In this document: positions 1 through 5,219 of the stretch, one piece after another
Layout of the letters: the number at the start of each line of letters is the position of its first letter
Numbering within the stretch: the stretch's first letter is position 1
Origin: Thermoanaerobacterium sp.
GTDB lineage: Bacteria; Bacillota; Thermoanaerobacteria; Thermoanaerobacterales; Thermoanaerobacteraceae
Assembly: GCA_029960905.1 (NCBI GenBank)
Contig: JASBVU010000157.1
Coordinates: forward strand, 1-5,219
Reading direction: 5' to 3'
DNA: 5,219 nucleotides
The notes under the pieces: generated by a model
What the model saw: the letters and a program-made list of their open reading frames with translations, nothing else
Database searches by the model: none
Told to the model about the DNA's origin: nothing
Translations under genes and position numbers: made by a program

Positions 1-2
1 AT

Positions 3-389
3 GCTATTAAAAATGCTGGAAAGACCGGCAAAATAGGTGTCGTTTCGACAGACTTTTTACCTGATTTAGGACAAGAATTACAAAGTGGTGCAATGACTGC
101 TGAATCAGGTGGACATTTTGCAGATCCATTATATGCTCTTATGATGGTATACAATGCAATAAAAGGTAAGTATGTGAAACCTGAAAATAGTTTTTATGAG
201 ATAAAGTTCCCGTATCTATATGTTTCATCTCCAAGTGAATACAACGATTATCAGAAATATTTTGTAGATAGTTTGCCTTATAATACAGAAGAAATAAAAG
301 CAATGGCAAATGATTCATTCCAGCAATTAGCTGAACAAGCACTGAATTTGTCTATAGATGATGTGAAGAAACGTCATGGTGGACAATAA
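3..389 (+). CDS. Sugar ABC transporter substrate-binding protein, C-terminal part (5' end outside window)
   Basis: This is the last 128 residues of a solute-binding protein of the periplasmic-binding-protein type 1 fold that serves CUT2 sugar transporters; in a Gram-positive host it would be a lipoprotein on the outer face of the membrane. The frame is open from base 3 and starts AIKNAGKTGKIGVVSTDF, matching the late-domain pattern of a beta strand after an 'alpha-alpha-AGK' helix. It is followed by a 'G.....G..P...' stretch (SGGHFADPLYALMMVYNAIKG, read in pieces) that corresponds to the hinge-proximal helix in this family. The ATG at 93 lies inside the conserved domain and has no Shine-Dalgarno, so it is an internal Met. 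The protein ends KKRHGGQ. Two permeases and an ATPase follow, which supports the role. The ligand-binding N-terminal half is not visible, so the sugar cannot be called. Confidence 0.85.
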   Translation, partial: AIKNAGKTGKIGVVSTDFLPDLGQELQSGAMTAESGGHFADPLYALMMVYNAIKGKYVKPENSFYEIKFPYLYVSSPSEYNDYQKYFVDSLPYNTEEIKAMANDSFQQLAEQALNLSIDDVKKRHGGQ

Positions 390-420
390 AATTTATAAAT
401 TTAATTGAGTTTTAGAAAAG

Positions 421-445
421 GCCGTCAGTCATAACGGCTGACGGC
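421..445 (+). repeat. GC-rich hairpin between binding protein and permease
   Basis: The arms GCCGTCAGTC (421-430) and GGCTGACGGC (436-445) pair as a 10-bp stem with one G-U pair and a 5-base loop (ATAAC). It stands out in a strongly AT-rich gap. No T-run follows on the plus strand (AAAATACAA), so it is a poor intrinsic terminator in the operon direction. On the minus strand it is followed by CTTTTCT, but no minus-strand gene is seen. Hairpins between a binding-protein gene and its permease genes, as between malE and malF, often stabilise the upstream mRNA or reduce read-through. That role is inferred here. Confidence 0.7.
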
Positions 446-458
446 AAAATACAATTTA

Positions 459-466
459 GGCGGGTG
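459..466 (+). promoter_or_regulatory. Ribosome binding site of first permease
   Basis: GGCGGGTG, followed by ATATC, lies just upstream of the ATG at 472. It is a modest Shine-Dalgarno match that supports 472 as the start of the first permease. Confidence 0.55.
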
Positions 467-471
467 ATATC

Positions 472-1209
472 ATGAGTAGTGCAGATTCTGTCAAAAGAAA
501 AAATATTGATATGTACTTTAAAAAATATTTTGGTATTTTATTGCTAATATTACTTACAGTAGTATTTTGGTTTATTTTCAAAGTAATTTCGCCAAATAAT
601 TTTGGGACTCCAGGAAGACTTTTATCATATTTTCAATCAAGCTTAATTTATGCAGTTGGCGGATGTGGATTATATTTCATCGTTGCTATGGGATTATGGG
701 ATTTTAGCATTGGCGCTAACCTTGTTTTATCGTCAATATTAGCATGTTATTTTTCTCAGCATTATGGATATATGGGGTTAATTTTGGCACCAATTGTTAG
801 TGGAACATTGATAGGTTTATTGAATGGTATTGTCTATATAAATTTTCATATACCTTCAATGATTGTTACAGTTGGTCTTTCACTTATATATGAGAGCTTA
901 AGTGTTTTTGCAACACAAGGACAAGAACAGATTTTAGGTCCAAATTATCGTGCTTTTGGGACATATCCATACAATGTAATTTTGGCAATATGTGCTTTTA
1001 TATTTGTAAGTTTGGTAATTAAATACACCAAAATGGGAACTTATATGTATGCAATAGGCAGTAATGAGTATTTAGCTAAAAATATGGGTGTTGATGTGAA
1101 TAAATTTAAAGTATTATCATATGTACTATGCGGTTTCTTGGTTGGTATTATGAGCATTCTAAAATCAGCTATGAACTTCTGGCTGCTACATCTGTTATGT
1201 CATCAATGA
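472..1209 (+). CDS. First permease, N-terminal fragment
   Basis: This 245-residue frame has about seven hydrophobic segments. The first is near residues 20-39. The family motif MGLWDFSIGAN sits at about 73-83 and corresponds to the 'GIDLSVG' signature of CUT2 permeases. A second conserved block, NGIVYINFHIPSMIVTVG (118-135), corresponds to 'NG......PFIvTLg'. The cytoplasmic coupling loop, AIGSNEYLAKNMGVDVNKFK (194-213), contacts the ATPase. Residues up to about L230 look native. The tail MNFWLLHLLCHQ is out-of-frame sequence caused by the break near 1171. The start is an ATG with an acceptable Shine-Dalgarno and a hydrophilic N-terminus, and no signal peptide. Confidence 0.75.
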   Translation: MSSADSVKRKNIDMYFKKYFGILLLILLTVVFWFIFKVISPNNFGTPGRLLSYFQSSLIYAVGGCGLYFIVAMGLWDFSIGANLVLSSILACYFSQHYGYMGLILAPIVSGTLIGLLNGIVYINFHIPSMIVTVGLSLIYESLSVFATQGQEQILGPNYRAFGTYPYNVILAICAFIFVSLVIKYTKMGTYMYAIGSNEYLAKNMGVDVNKFKVLSYVLCGFLVGIMSILKSAMNFWLLHLLCHQ

Positions 1210-1228
1210 GCATGAATTTTACACCTTA

Positions 1229-1429
1229 ATGGGAACTTTTTTGGAATGTCATTTAGGAAATATGGAACAATGGGCTATAATCATTGGTGAATTCATAATT
1301 TCGTTAATTTTCAATGGATTTGTTGCTATTGGTGCTCCAACTACAATTCAAAATGTTGTTACCGGAATAGCTTTGTTGTTGATAGTTACAATTACTACAA
1401 AACCAGTTAGAGGCATTGTTGTCAAGTGA
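1229..1429 (+). CDS. First permease, C-terminal fragment
   Basis: This 66-residue piece starts at an internal Met (MGTFLECHLG), not at a true initiation site: nothing like a Shine-Dalgarno lies upstream. It carries the last two membrane segments, IIIGEFIISLIFNGFVAIG and VVTGIALLLIVTIT, with APTTIQNVVTG between them, the typical end of a CUT2 permease. Family members usually carry a Gly where this has the Glu of FLEC, so a further base-level problem may lie near 1243-1262. The stop TGA at 1427-1429 overlaps the Shine-Dalgarno of the ATPase gene. Confidence 0.65.
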   Translation: MGTFLECHLGNMEQWAIIIGEFIISLIFNGFVAIGAPTTIQNVVTGIALLLIVTITTKPVRGIVVK

Positions 1430-1434
1430 GGTGA
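1429..1434 (+). promoter_or_regulatory. Ribosome binding site fixing a TTG start for the ATPase
   Basis: AGGTGA begins on the last base of the permease stop (TGA 1427-1429) and leaves a 6-base spacer to TTG at 1441. This placement selects TTG as the ATPase start and points to translational coupling with the permease. Confidence 0.75.
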
Positions 1435-1440
1435 AAAATA

Positions 1441-1836
1441 TTGAAAGAAGAAATTTTAAGAGTAGAAAAATTAAACAAATATTTTGGTAGTAATCATGTT
1501 GTAAAAGATGCTACTTTGTCATTTAAAAAAGGAGAGATACATGGCTTAATTGGAGAAAATGGTTCTGGGAAATCTACATTGGTTTCTATGATATCAGGCA
1601 TTTATGAAATAAATAGTGGGAAAATTTTTTTAGAAGACAGAGAAATTAAGGTAAGATCACTTGTTGAAGCAAATAGAAATGGCATCTCGATAATAGTTCA
1701 AGAAGCTGGTACAATATTAGGTTTAACTGTAGCAGAAAATATTTTAGGTAATGAAGAAAAATTTATAAAACATGGCAACAAAATATCGTTTATGAACAGA
1801 GAAGCACAAGAATTATTGAAAAATATGAATGAGTAA
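1441..1836 (+). CDS. ATPase N-terminal fragment (first half of domain 1)
   Basis: This 131-residue frame, TTG start read as Met, begins EEILRVEKLNKYFG, the usual first strand with an aromatic A-loop residue near Y14/F15. Walker A is GENGSGKST at 38-46, fully canonical. The Q-loop glutamine is Q87 in IIVQEAGTILG, followed by LTVAENILG, the expected '.SVaENi.lG' helix. The frame is lost after N130, and the terminal E plus stop are out-of-frame. Alone it lacks signature, Walker B and H-loop and could not hydrolyse ATP. Confidence 0.8.
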   Translation: MKEEILRVEKLNKYFGSNHVVKDATLSFKKGEIHGLIGENGSGKSTLVSMISGIYEINSGKIFLEDREIKVRSLVEANRNGISIIVQEAGTILGLTVAENILGNEEKFIKHGNKISFMNREAQELLKNMNE

Positions 1837-1956
1837 CATAAATGCCAAGATTTAATCGATAACATAATTTTGAAGAGCGAAAGCTATCGAAATAATCAAA
1901 GCAATATATATTGGTAAAAGTTTTATTGCTGATGAAACAACCTGCTTTAAGCCAGA

Positions 1957-2919
1957 ATGGCCGTGGTGCTATATAAACAGATGACACGAATAAAAGAAGA
2001 AGGGCATACTGTTATTTTTATCACTCACGATTTAGATGAATTAATCAGATGGACTGATCGCATTACGGTAATGCGTGATGGCGTAGTAGTTGATACGGTT
2101 GATAGTGGTTCGGTAACTGAAGATGATATAAAAAGGCTAATGGTAGGAAGAGAATTAAGTGGACATTATTATCGTACAGATTACGAGAAGCCTATATTTA
2201 AAGAAACAGTTTTAAAATTAAGCAATGTAACTGTGCCAGGACAAATCGACAATATCAGTTTTAAATTGCACAGAGGGGAAATACTCGGAATTGGTGGACT
2301 TAGTGAATGTGGAATGCATGAGGTAGGTAAAGCAATTTTTGGAGCATCATTTAATAGATCAGGTGATGTTATTCTTGAGAATGGCGTGAAAATTAACTCT
2401 ATTGAAGTTGCTATAAAAAATGGAATTGCTTATGTCTCAAAGGATAGGGATAATGAATCGCTTATAGTTAATGATACAATTTCAGATAACATCTGCATTA
2501 CATCTTTGGATGATTTAAAAGAGCACAACATAATATTTAATAGTAGACTTAGTAAATTTGCTAATAAATACGCAGAAGTATTGAGTGTAAAAATGGAAAA
2601 TGTCAATCAGTTAGTATCTGACCTATCTGGTGGTAACAAACAAAAAGTTGCTTTGGCAAGGTGGATTGCTAAAAATTCTGAAATATTTATATTAGATAGC
2701 CCAACTAGAGGTATTGACGTTAAAGTAAAGGCTGATATTTATGATCTGATGACAGAGATGAAAAAGCAGGGAAAATCGATACTTCTAATTTCTGAAGAAA
2801 TTTTAGAATTAATAGGTATGTGCGACAGAATTTTAATAATGAAAGATGGAAAAATCAACGGAGAATTTATGAGGGACATTAATTTGACAGAAGAAGATTT
2901 AATAATGAAAATGATTTAA
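1957..2919 (+). CDS. ATPase C-terminal fragment (end of domain 1 and all of domain 2)
   Basis: This 320-residue frame opens at a non-native ATG at 1957 with no Shine-Dalgarno; true coding continues from about 1963 (VVLYKQM). Domain 1 ends with its H-loop, IFITHDLDEL (H24), and DRITVMRDG. Domain 2 starts near residue 85. Its Walker A position reads GGLSECGMHEVGKAI (113-127), degenerate as is usual for the second domain of this family. The signature LSGGNKQKVALARW (223-236) is canonical. Walker B reads IFILDSPTRGID (243-254), with serine (S248, codon 2698-2700) where the catalytic glutamate normally sits. The H-loop position is LISEEILEL, matching the 'SSE' variant seen in RbsA-like second domains. 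The stop lies one base before the upstream GTG of the next gene. Confidence 0.85.
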   Translation: MAVVLYKQMTRIKEEGHTVIFITHDLDELIRWTDRITVMRDGVVVDTVDSGSVTEDDIKRLMVGRELSGHYYRTDYEKPIFKETVLKLSNVTVPGQIDNISFKLHRGEILGIGGLSECGMHEVGKAIFGASFNRSGDVILENGVKINSIEVAIKNGIAYVSKDRDNESLIVNDTISDNICITSLDDLKEHNIIFNSRLSKFANKYAEVLSVKMENVNQLVSDLSGGNKQKVALARWIAKNSEIFILDSPTRGIDVKVKADIYDLMTEMKKQGKSILLISEEILELIGMCDRILIMKDGKINGEFMRDINLTEEDLIMKMI

Positions 2920-2922
2920 GTG

Positions 2923-2928
2923 AGGGTG
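2923..2928 (+). promoter_or_regulatory. Ribosome binding site fixing the start of second permease
   Basis: AGGGTG with a 6-base spacer leads to ATG at 2935. The in-frame GTG at 2920 would put this site inside the coding region and has no Shine-Dalgarno of its own at a good distance, so 2935 is preferred. Confidence 0.7.
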
Positions 2929-2934
2929 AAATGT

Positions 2935-3915
2935 ATGACTGACTTGCAAAATAGTGTTGAGATAAATGGTGTAAAAAACAAAATACAAAGATATTTAGAA
3001 AAACCAATTGCAAGAAGTATATTACCAGTGATAGGGCTGGTAGTTGTACTAGTTATGTTTACTATGCTAACAGGTGGTAAAATTATAAGTCCATTAAATA
3101 TAACATTATTGCTTGATGAAGTATACGTATTGATGATTGCTTCAATTGGAGTATTTTTTATCATGACGATGGGATGTCTTGATTTTTCTCAAGGCTCTAT
3201 ACTTGGAATTGCATCAATAGTATTTTCTTATTTATCTGGATTTAATATTTTATTGGCAATTGTAGGTGCAATTATTGCAGGTGCAATTATTGGAACAATA
3301 AATGGTTTTTTTCACGTGAAGCGTAAAATACCTTCATTTATTGTTACAATATGTACGATGTTTTTATTTCGTGGGCTTATTGCATATTTGACGACAAATT
3401 CCCCTGTTTATGCAGTAAGTGATATTTTAAATTACAATACGGTATTAGTTAAATTAATATCAACGGTTGTAATTCTATTGCTTGCTTTCTTAGTTTTTCA
3501 TTTTACAAAGCTAGGAATTTATCTAAAAGCAATTGGTGCTGGAGAAATTGGTTCAAGATTTGCCGGGGTAGATGTTGATAAGATCAAATGGTTAATGTAT
3601 ATAGTAGCTGTAATGATTACAGGATTTGCAGCATTCATAAATGTTATTGAGGTTGGTTCTGTAACAGCATCAGGTGGAAGTATGTTTGAAACGGAAATTT
3701 TAATTGCGTTAGTTTTAGGAGGATTACCAATTACAGGAGGTGTAATGGCCCGTTTTTCAAATATTATTACAGGCGTGCTGACATACAAAGTATTATCTGC
3801 AGGACTGAATATGATAGGTCTTACAACTCAGACTCAACAGTTAATAGAAGGTGTTATATTTTTGTTGGTTGTGGCGTTGTTTAGCGATAGAAAATCATTG
3901 CATATTATTAAATGA
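2935..3915 (+). CDS. CUT2-family sugar ABC transporter permease (second, intact)
   Basis: This 326-residue inner-membrane permease of the BPD_transp_2 family is the intact partner of the broken permease at 472. The hydrophilic N-terminus is followed by a first membrane helix near residues 29-46. The motif MTMGCLDFSQGSILGIAS (77-94) corresponds to the 'GIDLSVG' signature. NGFFHVKRKIPSFIVTICT (123-141) is the second conserved block. AIGAGEIGSRFAGVDVDKIK (199-218) is the ATPase-coupling loop. LGGLPITGGVMARFSNIITG (261-280) matches the strongly conserved 'lGGtsl.GG.Gs..Gt..G' late loop. Length and helix content are normal. A longer form from GTG 2920 would add five residues. It is divergent from the first permease, which implies a heteromeric pore, as in LsrC/LsrD or YtfT/YjfF. 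The tight link to the ATPase suggests translational coupling. Confidence 0.9.
   Translation: MTDLQNSVEINGVKNKIQRYLEKPIARSILPVIGLVVVLVMFTMLTGGKIISPLNITLLLDEVYVLMIASIGVFFIMTMGCLDFSQGSILGIASIVFSYLSGFNILLAIVGAIIAGAIIGTINGFFHVKRKIPSFIVTICTMFLFRGLIAYLTTNSPVYAVSDILNYNTVLVKLISTVVILLLAFLVFHFTKLGIYLKAIGAGEIGSRFAGVDVDKIKWLMYIVAVMITGFAAFINVIEVGSVTASGGSMFETEILIALVLGGLPITGGVMARFSNIITGVLTYKVLSAGLNMIGLTTQTQQLIEGVIFLLVVALFSDRKSLHIIK
3264..3293 (+). repeat. Two-copy 15-bp tandem repeat inside second permease
   Basis: AGGTGCAATTATTGC (3264-3278) is followed directly by AGGTGCAATTATTGG (3279-3293), identical except for the last base. The period is a multiple of three, so the frame is kept, giving a repeated AGAII/GAIIG pattern in a membrane helix. 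It probably arose by slippage or reflects a tolerated helix motif. Confidence 0.75.
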
Positions 3916-3942
3916 TTTAAAAATGCGATTTTCTTGGAGATT

Positions 3943-3984
3943 AAGCTTTAATTAGCTTTTAAAGATTCAAGTAAAAATCTTAAA
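3943..3984 (+). repeat. AT-rich inverted repeats in the permease-isomerase gap
   Basis: Two weak hairpins can be drawn. One is AAGCT (3943-3947) with AGCTT (3954-3958) around a 6-base loop. The other is TTTAAAGATT (3958-3967) with AATCTTAAA (3976-3984), about 9 bp with one bulged A and an 8-base loop. They share bases at 3958, and neither is followed by a T-run, so I do not call a terminator. The gap also shows no convincing -35/-10 pair. They may be operator-like or simply chance in AT-rich DNA. Confidence 0.3.
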
Positions 3985-3991
3985 TAAATCC

Positions 3992-3998
3992 AAAGGAG
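3992..3998 (+). promoter_or_regulatory. Ribosome binding site fixing a GTG start for the isomerase
   Basis: AAAGGAG with an 8-base spacer leads to GTG at 4007, the strongest Shine-Dalgarno in the window. The first in-frame ATG is internal, at I13-M15 of the conserved N-terminus, so GTG is chosen. Confidence 0.8.
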
Positions 3999-4006
3999 TG
4001 ATTATT

Positions 4007-5219
4007 GTGTACAAAGATGAAAGACCGAGGATAGGCTTTCTAGGTATTATGCAGGAGCTATACGACGATATGTTGCCAGGTATTACTGAAAGGCAAGAGA
4101 TGTATGCACAACAAGTTATAAACAGGTTAGGTGATATTGCTGATTTTTATTTTCCTGGTGCCGCTAAAAACAGAAATGATATAGAGAGGATAGTTAAAGA
4201 ATTCAATGATAAAGATCTCGACGGAATAATGATCGTCATGCTGACATACGGGCCAGCTACAAACCTTGTGAATGCTCTAAGAAATAATAGGCTTCCAATT
4301 ATGCTGGCAAATATACAGCCAGAAAGCACTGTAACAGATGATTGGGATATGGGCGACTTGACATACAATCAAGGTGTTCACGGTGCACAGGATACTTCAA
4401 ATATTATCTTGAGAATGGGTATAACATGCCCAATCATAACTGAAGATTGGCATTCTGAGGAATTTAAAGATTTTGTGAATGACTGGGCTAAAACTGTAAA
4501 GACAGTAAAAGCTTTGAGGAATATGAAGATTGCACAATTTGGAAGAATGCATGGCATGTATGACATAATGGGTGATGATGCAGCTTTTACAAGGAAAATA
4601 GGGCCGCAAATAAACCAAGAGTATATTGGCCAAGTTTTTAGATACATGGAAGAAGCTACGAATGAAGAAATCGACAAAGTAATAGAAGAAAACAAGAAGA
4701 ACTTTTATATAGATGCTAAATTAAGTGAGGAGAGCCACAGATATGCTGCAAGGCTTCAAATTGGGTTTAAGAAATTGCTTGAGGATAAAGGATATGCTGC
4801 CTTTAGCGCCCATTTTGATGTGTTTAAAGGCGATGGGAGATTTAAACAGATACACATGATGGCAGCATCAAACTTGATGGCAGAAGGATATGGCTATGCG
4901 GCAGAGGGTGATGTAGTTACAGCAAGCTTGGTGGCAGCAGGCCATGTATTGATAGGTGATGCACATTTTACTGAGATGTATGCGATGGATTTTAAGAGAG
5001 ATTCGATTTTGATGAGCCACATGGGCGAGGGCAATTGGAAGATAGCTAGAAAAGACAGACCTATAAAATTAGTCGATCGAGAGCTTGGTATAGGAAAGCT
5101 TGATAATCCTCCAACAGTCGTGTTTATGGCTCAGCCTGGTATTGCGACGCTTGCATCATTAGTCTCTTTGGAAGGTGAAAGATATAGACTTGTTGTATCT
5201 AAGGGAGAAATTTTAGACA
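4007..5219 (+). CDS. L-arabinose isomerase-family (AraA-like) enzyme, 3' end outside window
   Basis: 404 residues are visible, and the frame is open at the window edge. It is a cytosolic metal-dependent aldose-ketose isomerase of the AraA/FucI superfamily. The N-terminus RPRIGFLGIMQELYD is the typical first Rossmann-like strand. MIVMLTYGPATNL (75-87) and NQGVHGAQDTSNIILRMG (121-138) match the AraA N-terminal and 'HG..e' blocks. The active-site region is clear: FSAHFDVF (266-273), then GYGYAAEGDVVTASL (294-308) with E300, HFTEMYAMDF (320-329) with E323, and LMSHMGEGNW (335-344) with H338. These line up with metal/catalytic residues E306, E333 and H350 of E. coli AraA. The fourth ligand (His450 in E. 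coli) would lie beyond the window. Spacing between these residues is a few residues shorter than in E. coli AraA, and overall similarity is low, so this is a divergent branch whose substrate may not be L-arabinose. The sugar transporter upstream fits import followed by isomerisation. Base composition looks higher in GC than the permease genes. Confidence 0.85.
   Translation, partial: MYKDERPRIGFLGIMQELYDDMLPGITERQEMYAQQVINRLGDIADFYFPGAAKNRNDIERIVKEFNDKDLDGIMIVMLTYGPATNLVNALRNNRLPIMLANIQPESTVTDDWDMGDLTYNQGVHGAQDTSNIILRMGITCPIITEDWHSEEFKDFVNDWAKTVKTVKALRNMKIAQFGRMHGMYDIMGDDAAFTRKIGPQINQEYIGQVFRYMEEATNEEIDKVIEENKKNFYIDAKLSEESHRYAARLQIGFKKLLEDKGYAAFSAHFDVFKGDGRFKQIHMMAASNLMAEGYGYAAEGDVVTASLVAAGHVLIGDAHFTEMYAMDFKRDSILMSHMGEGNWKIARKDRPIKLVDRELGIGKLDNPPTVVFMAQPGIATLASLVSLEGERYRLVVSKGEILD

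Larger units (their letters stand above)
472..1429 (+). pseudogene. CUT2-family sugar ABC permease, frame-disrupted (whole locus)
   Basis: Taken together, the three frames encode one membrane permease of the BPD_transp_2 (RbsC/XylH-like) family, about 318 residues long and so of near-normal family length. Frame 1 runs from the ATG at 472 to about 1170. Frame 3 then carries AATSVMSSMSMNFTP (1182-1226) and stops at TAA 1227. Frame 2 resumes with LMGTF at 1226 and ends at TGA 1427. All three pieces read as good family sequence, so the gene was intact recently, or is intact and misread here. The second break is explained by one missing T in a T-run near 1225-1228. The first break is fuzzier and needs a net loss of one base (or gain of two) around 1165-1182. 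As written, no full-length protein can be made. Its partner would be the second permease at 2935. The locus label 'pseudogene' describes the sequence as given and does not prove loss of function. Confidence 0.8.
1441..2919 (+). pseudogene. RbsA-type double-domain sugar ABC ATPase, frame-disrupted (whole locus)
   Basis: The locus encodes a cytoplasmic ATPase with two fused nucleotide-binding domains, as in RbsA/MglA/XylG, about 490 residues if the breaks are repaired. Frame 1 runs 1441-1830. After that, family-like pieces occur in shifting frames: SNINAK (frame 2, from 1832), DLIDNI (frame 1, 1849-1866), FEERKL (frame 3, 1869-1886), EIIKAIYIGKSFIADETT (frame 2, 1889-1942), ALSQNGR (frame 3, 1944-1964), then VVLYKQM (frame 1, from 1963) to the end. 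Together these restore the signature-helix, Walker B (IADE) and D-loop region of domain 1. Both flanks are clean and long, with a good TTG start and normal stop. The damage is therefore confined to about 135 bases, which favours sequence error or a very recent event. As given, the protein is interrupted at TAA 1834-1836. Confidence 0.8.

Noticed and set aside
139..342. Minus-strand open frame opposite the binding-protein gene
   Set aside because: It is a shadow of a well-supported plus-strand gene, with no recognisable motif and no Shine-Dalgarno.
421..450. Intrinsic terminator after the binding-protein gene
   Set aside because: The stem is good, but no T-run follows in the plus direction and the operon continues.
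1171..1964. Programmed ribosomal frameshifting as the cause of the frame changes
   Set aside because: Several shifts in both directions within about 135 bases, with no consistent slippery heptamer or downstream structure, cannot be explained by recoding.
1829..1964. An inserted element or intron in the ATPase
   Set aside because: The segment itself reads as ATPase sequence in changing frames and has normal overall length, so nothing has been inserted.
1790..1987. Minus-strand open frame across the damaged ATPase patch
   Set aside because: The plus strand carries ordered ABC ATPase pieces there. The reverse product has no recognisable features.
2920..2922. GTG as start of second permease
   Set aside because: ATG 2935 has AGGGTG at a 6-base spacing, while the GTG has no well-placed site of its own.
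2916..3788. Two minus-strand open frames (2916-3164 and 3519-3788) opposite the second permease
   Set aside because: They are antisense shadows of a conserved, full-length permease.
3916..4006. Promoter or riboswitch before the isomerase
   Set aside because: No convincing -35/-10 pair is visible, and about 90 bases of AT-rich sequence with only weak hairpins is too little for a recognisable riboswitch.
4147..4695. Three overlapping minus-strand open frames opposite the isomerase
   Set aside because: They lie wholly inside the strongly supported AraA-like coding region and have low-complexity, family-less sequences.

Overview
The window is part of one plus-strand sugar-uptake and metabolism operon from a low-GC bacterium. 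The AT-rich composition, strong Shine-Dalgarno sites (AGGTGA, AGGGTG, AAGGAG) and use of TTG and GTG starts suggest a Firmicute of the Clostridia/Thermoanaerobacterales kind. That placement is an inference from style, not from a database match.

Layout, left to right. (1) The C-terminal end of a sugar-binding protein (1-389, 5' end outside the window). (2) An 82-base gap holding a GC-rich 10-bp hairpin. (3) A CUT2-type (ribose/xylose/galactose-like) ABC permease, 472-1429, broken into three reading frames near 1171-1229. (4) A double-domain RbsA-type ATPase with a TTG start, 1441-2919, broken by about six frame changes between 1830 and 1963. (5) A second, intact CUT2 permease, 2935-3915. (6) A gap of about 90 bases with AT-rich inverted repeats. 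(7) A divergent L-arabinose isomerase-family enzyme with a GTG start at 4007, open to the end of the window.

How the parts fit: the binding protein would capture a sugar outside the cell. The two different permeases would form a heteromeric channel, driven by the double ATPase. The isomerase would then interconvert the aldose and ketose inside the cell. The substrate cannot be named from sequence; a pentose or related aldose is the best guess. The permease-ATPase-permease block is tightly packed, with Shine-Dalgarno sites overlapping or abutting the previous stop codon. The binding protein and isomerase are set apart by gaps of roughly 80-90 bases.

The most notable features are two short, dense clusters of frame disruption in otherwise well-preserved genes, and an ATPase whose motifs predict one competent and one degenerate ATP site. 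The clusters look more like local sequence error or very recent damage than old decay. I see no mobile element, CRISPR array, structural RNA gene or clearly novel defence-type system, and no gene-free stretch longer than 300 bases.
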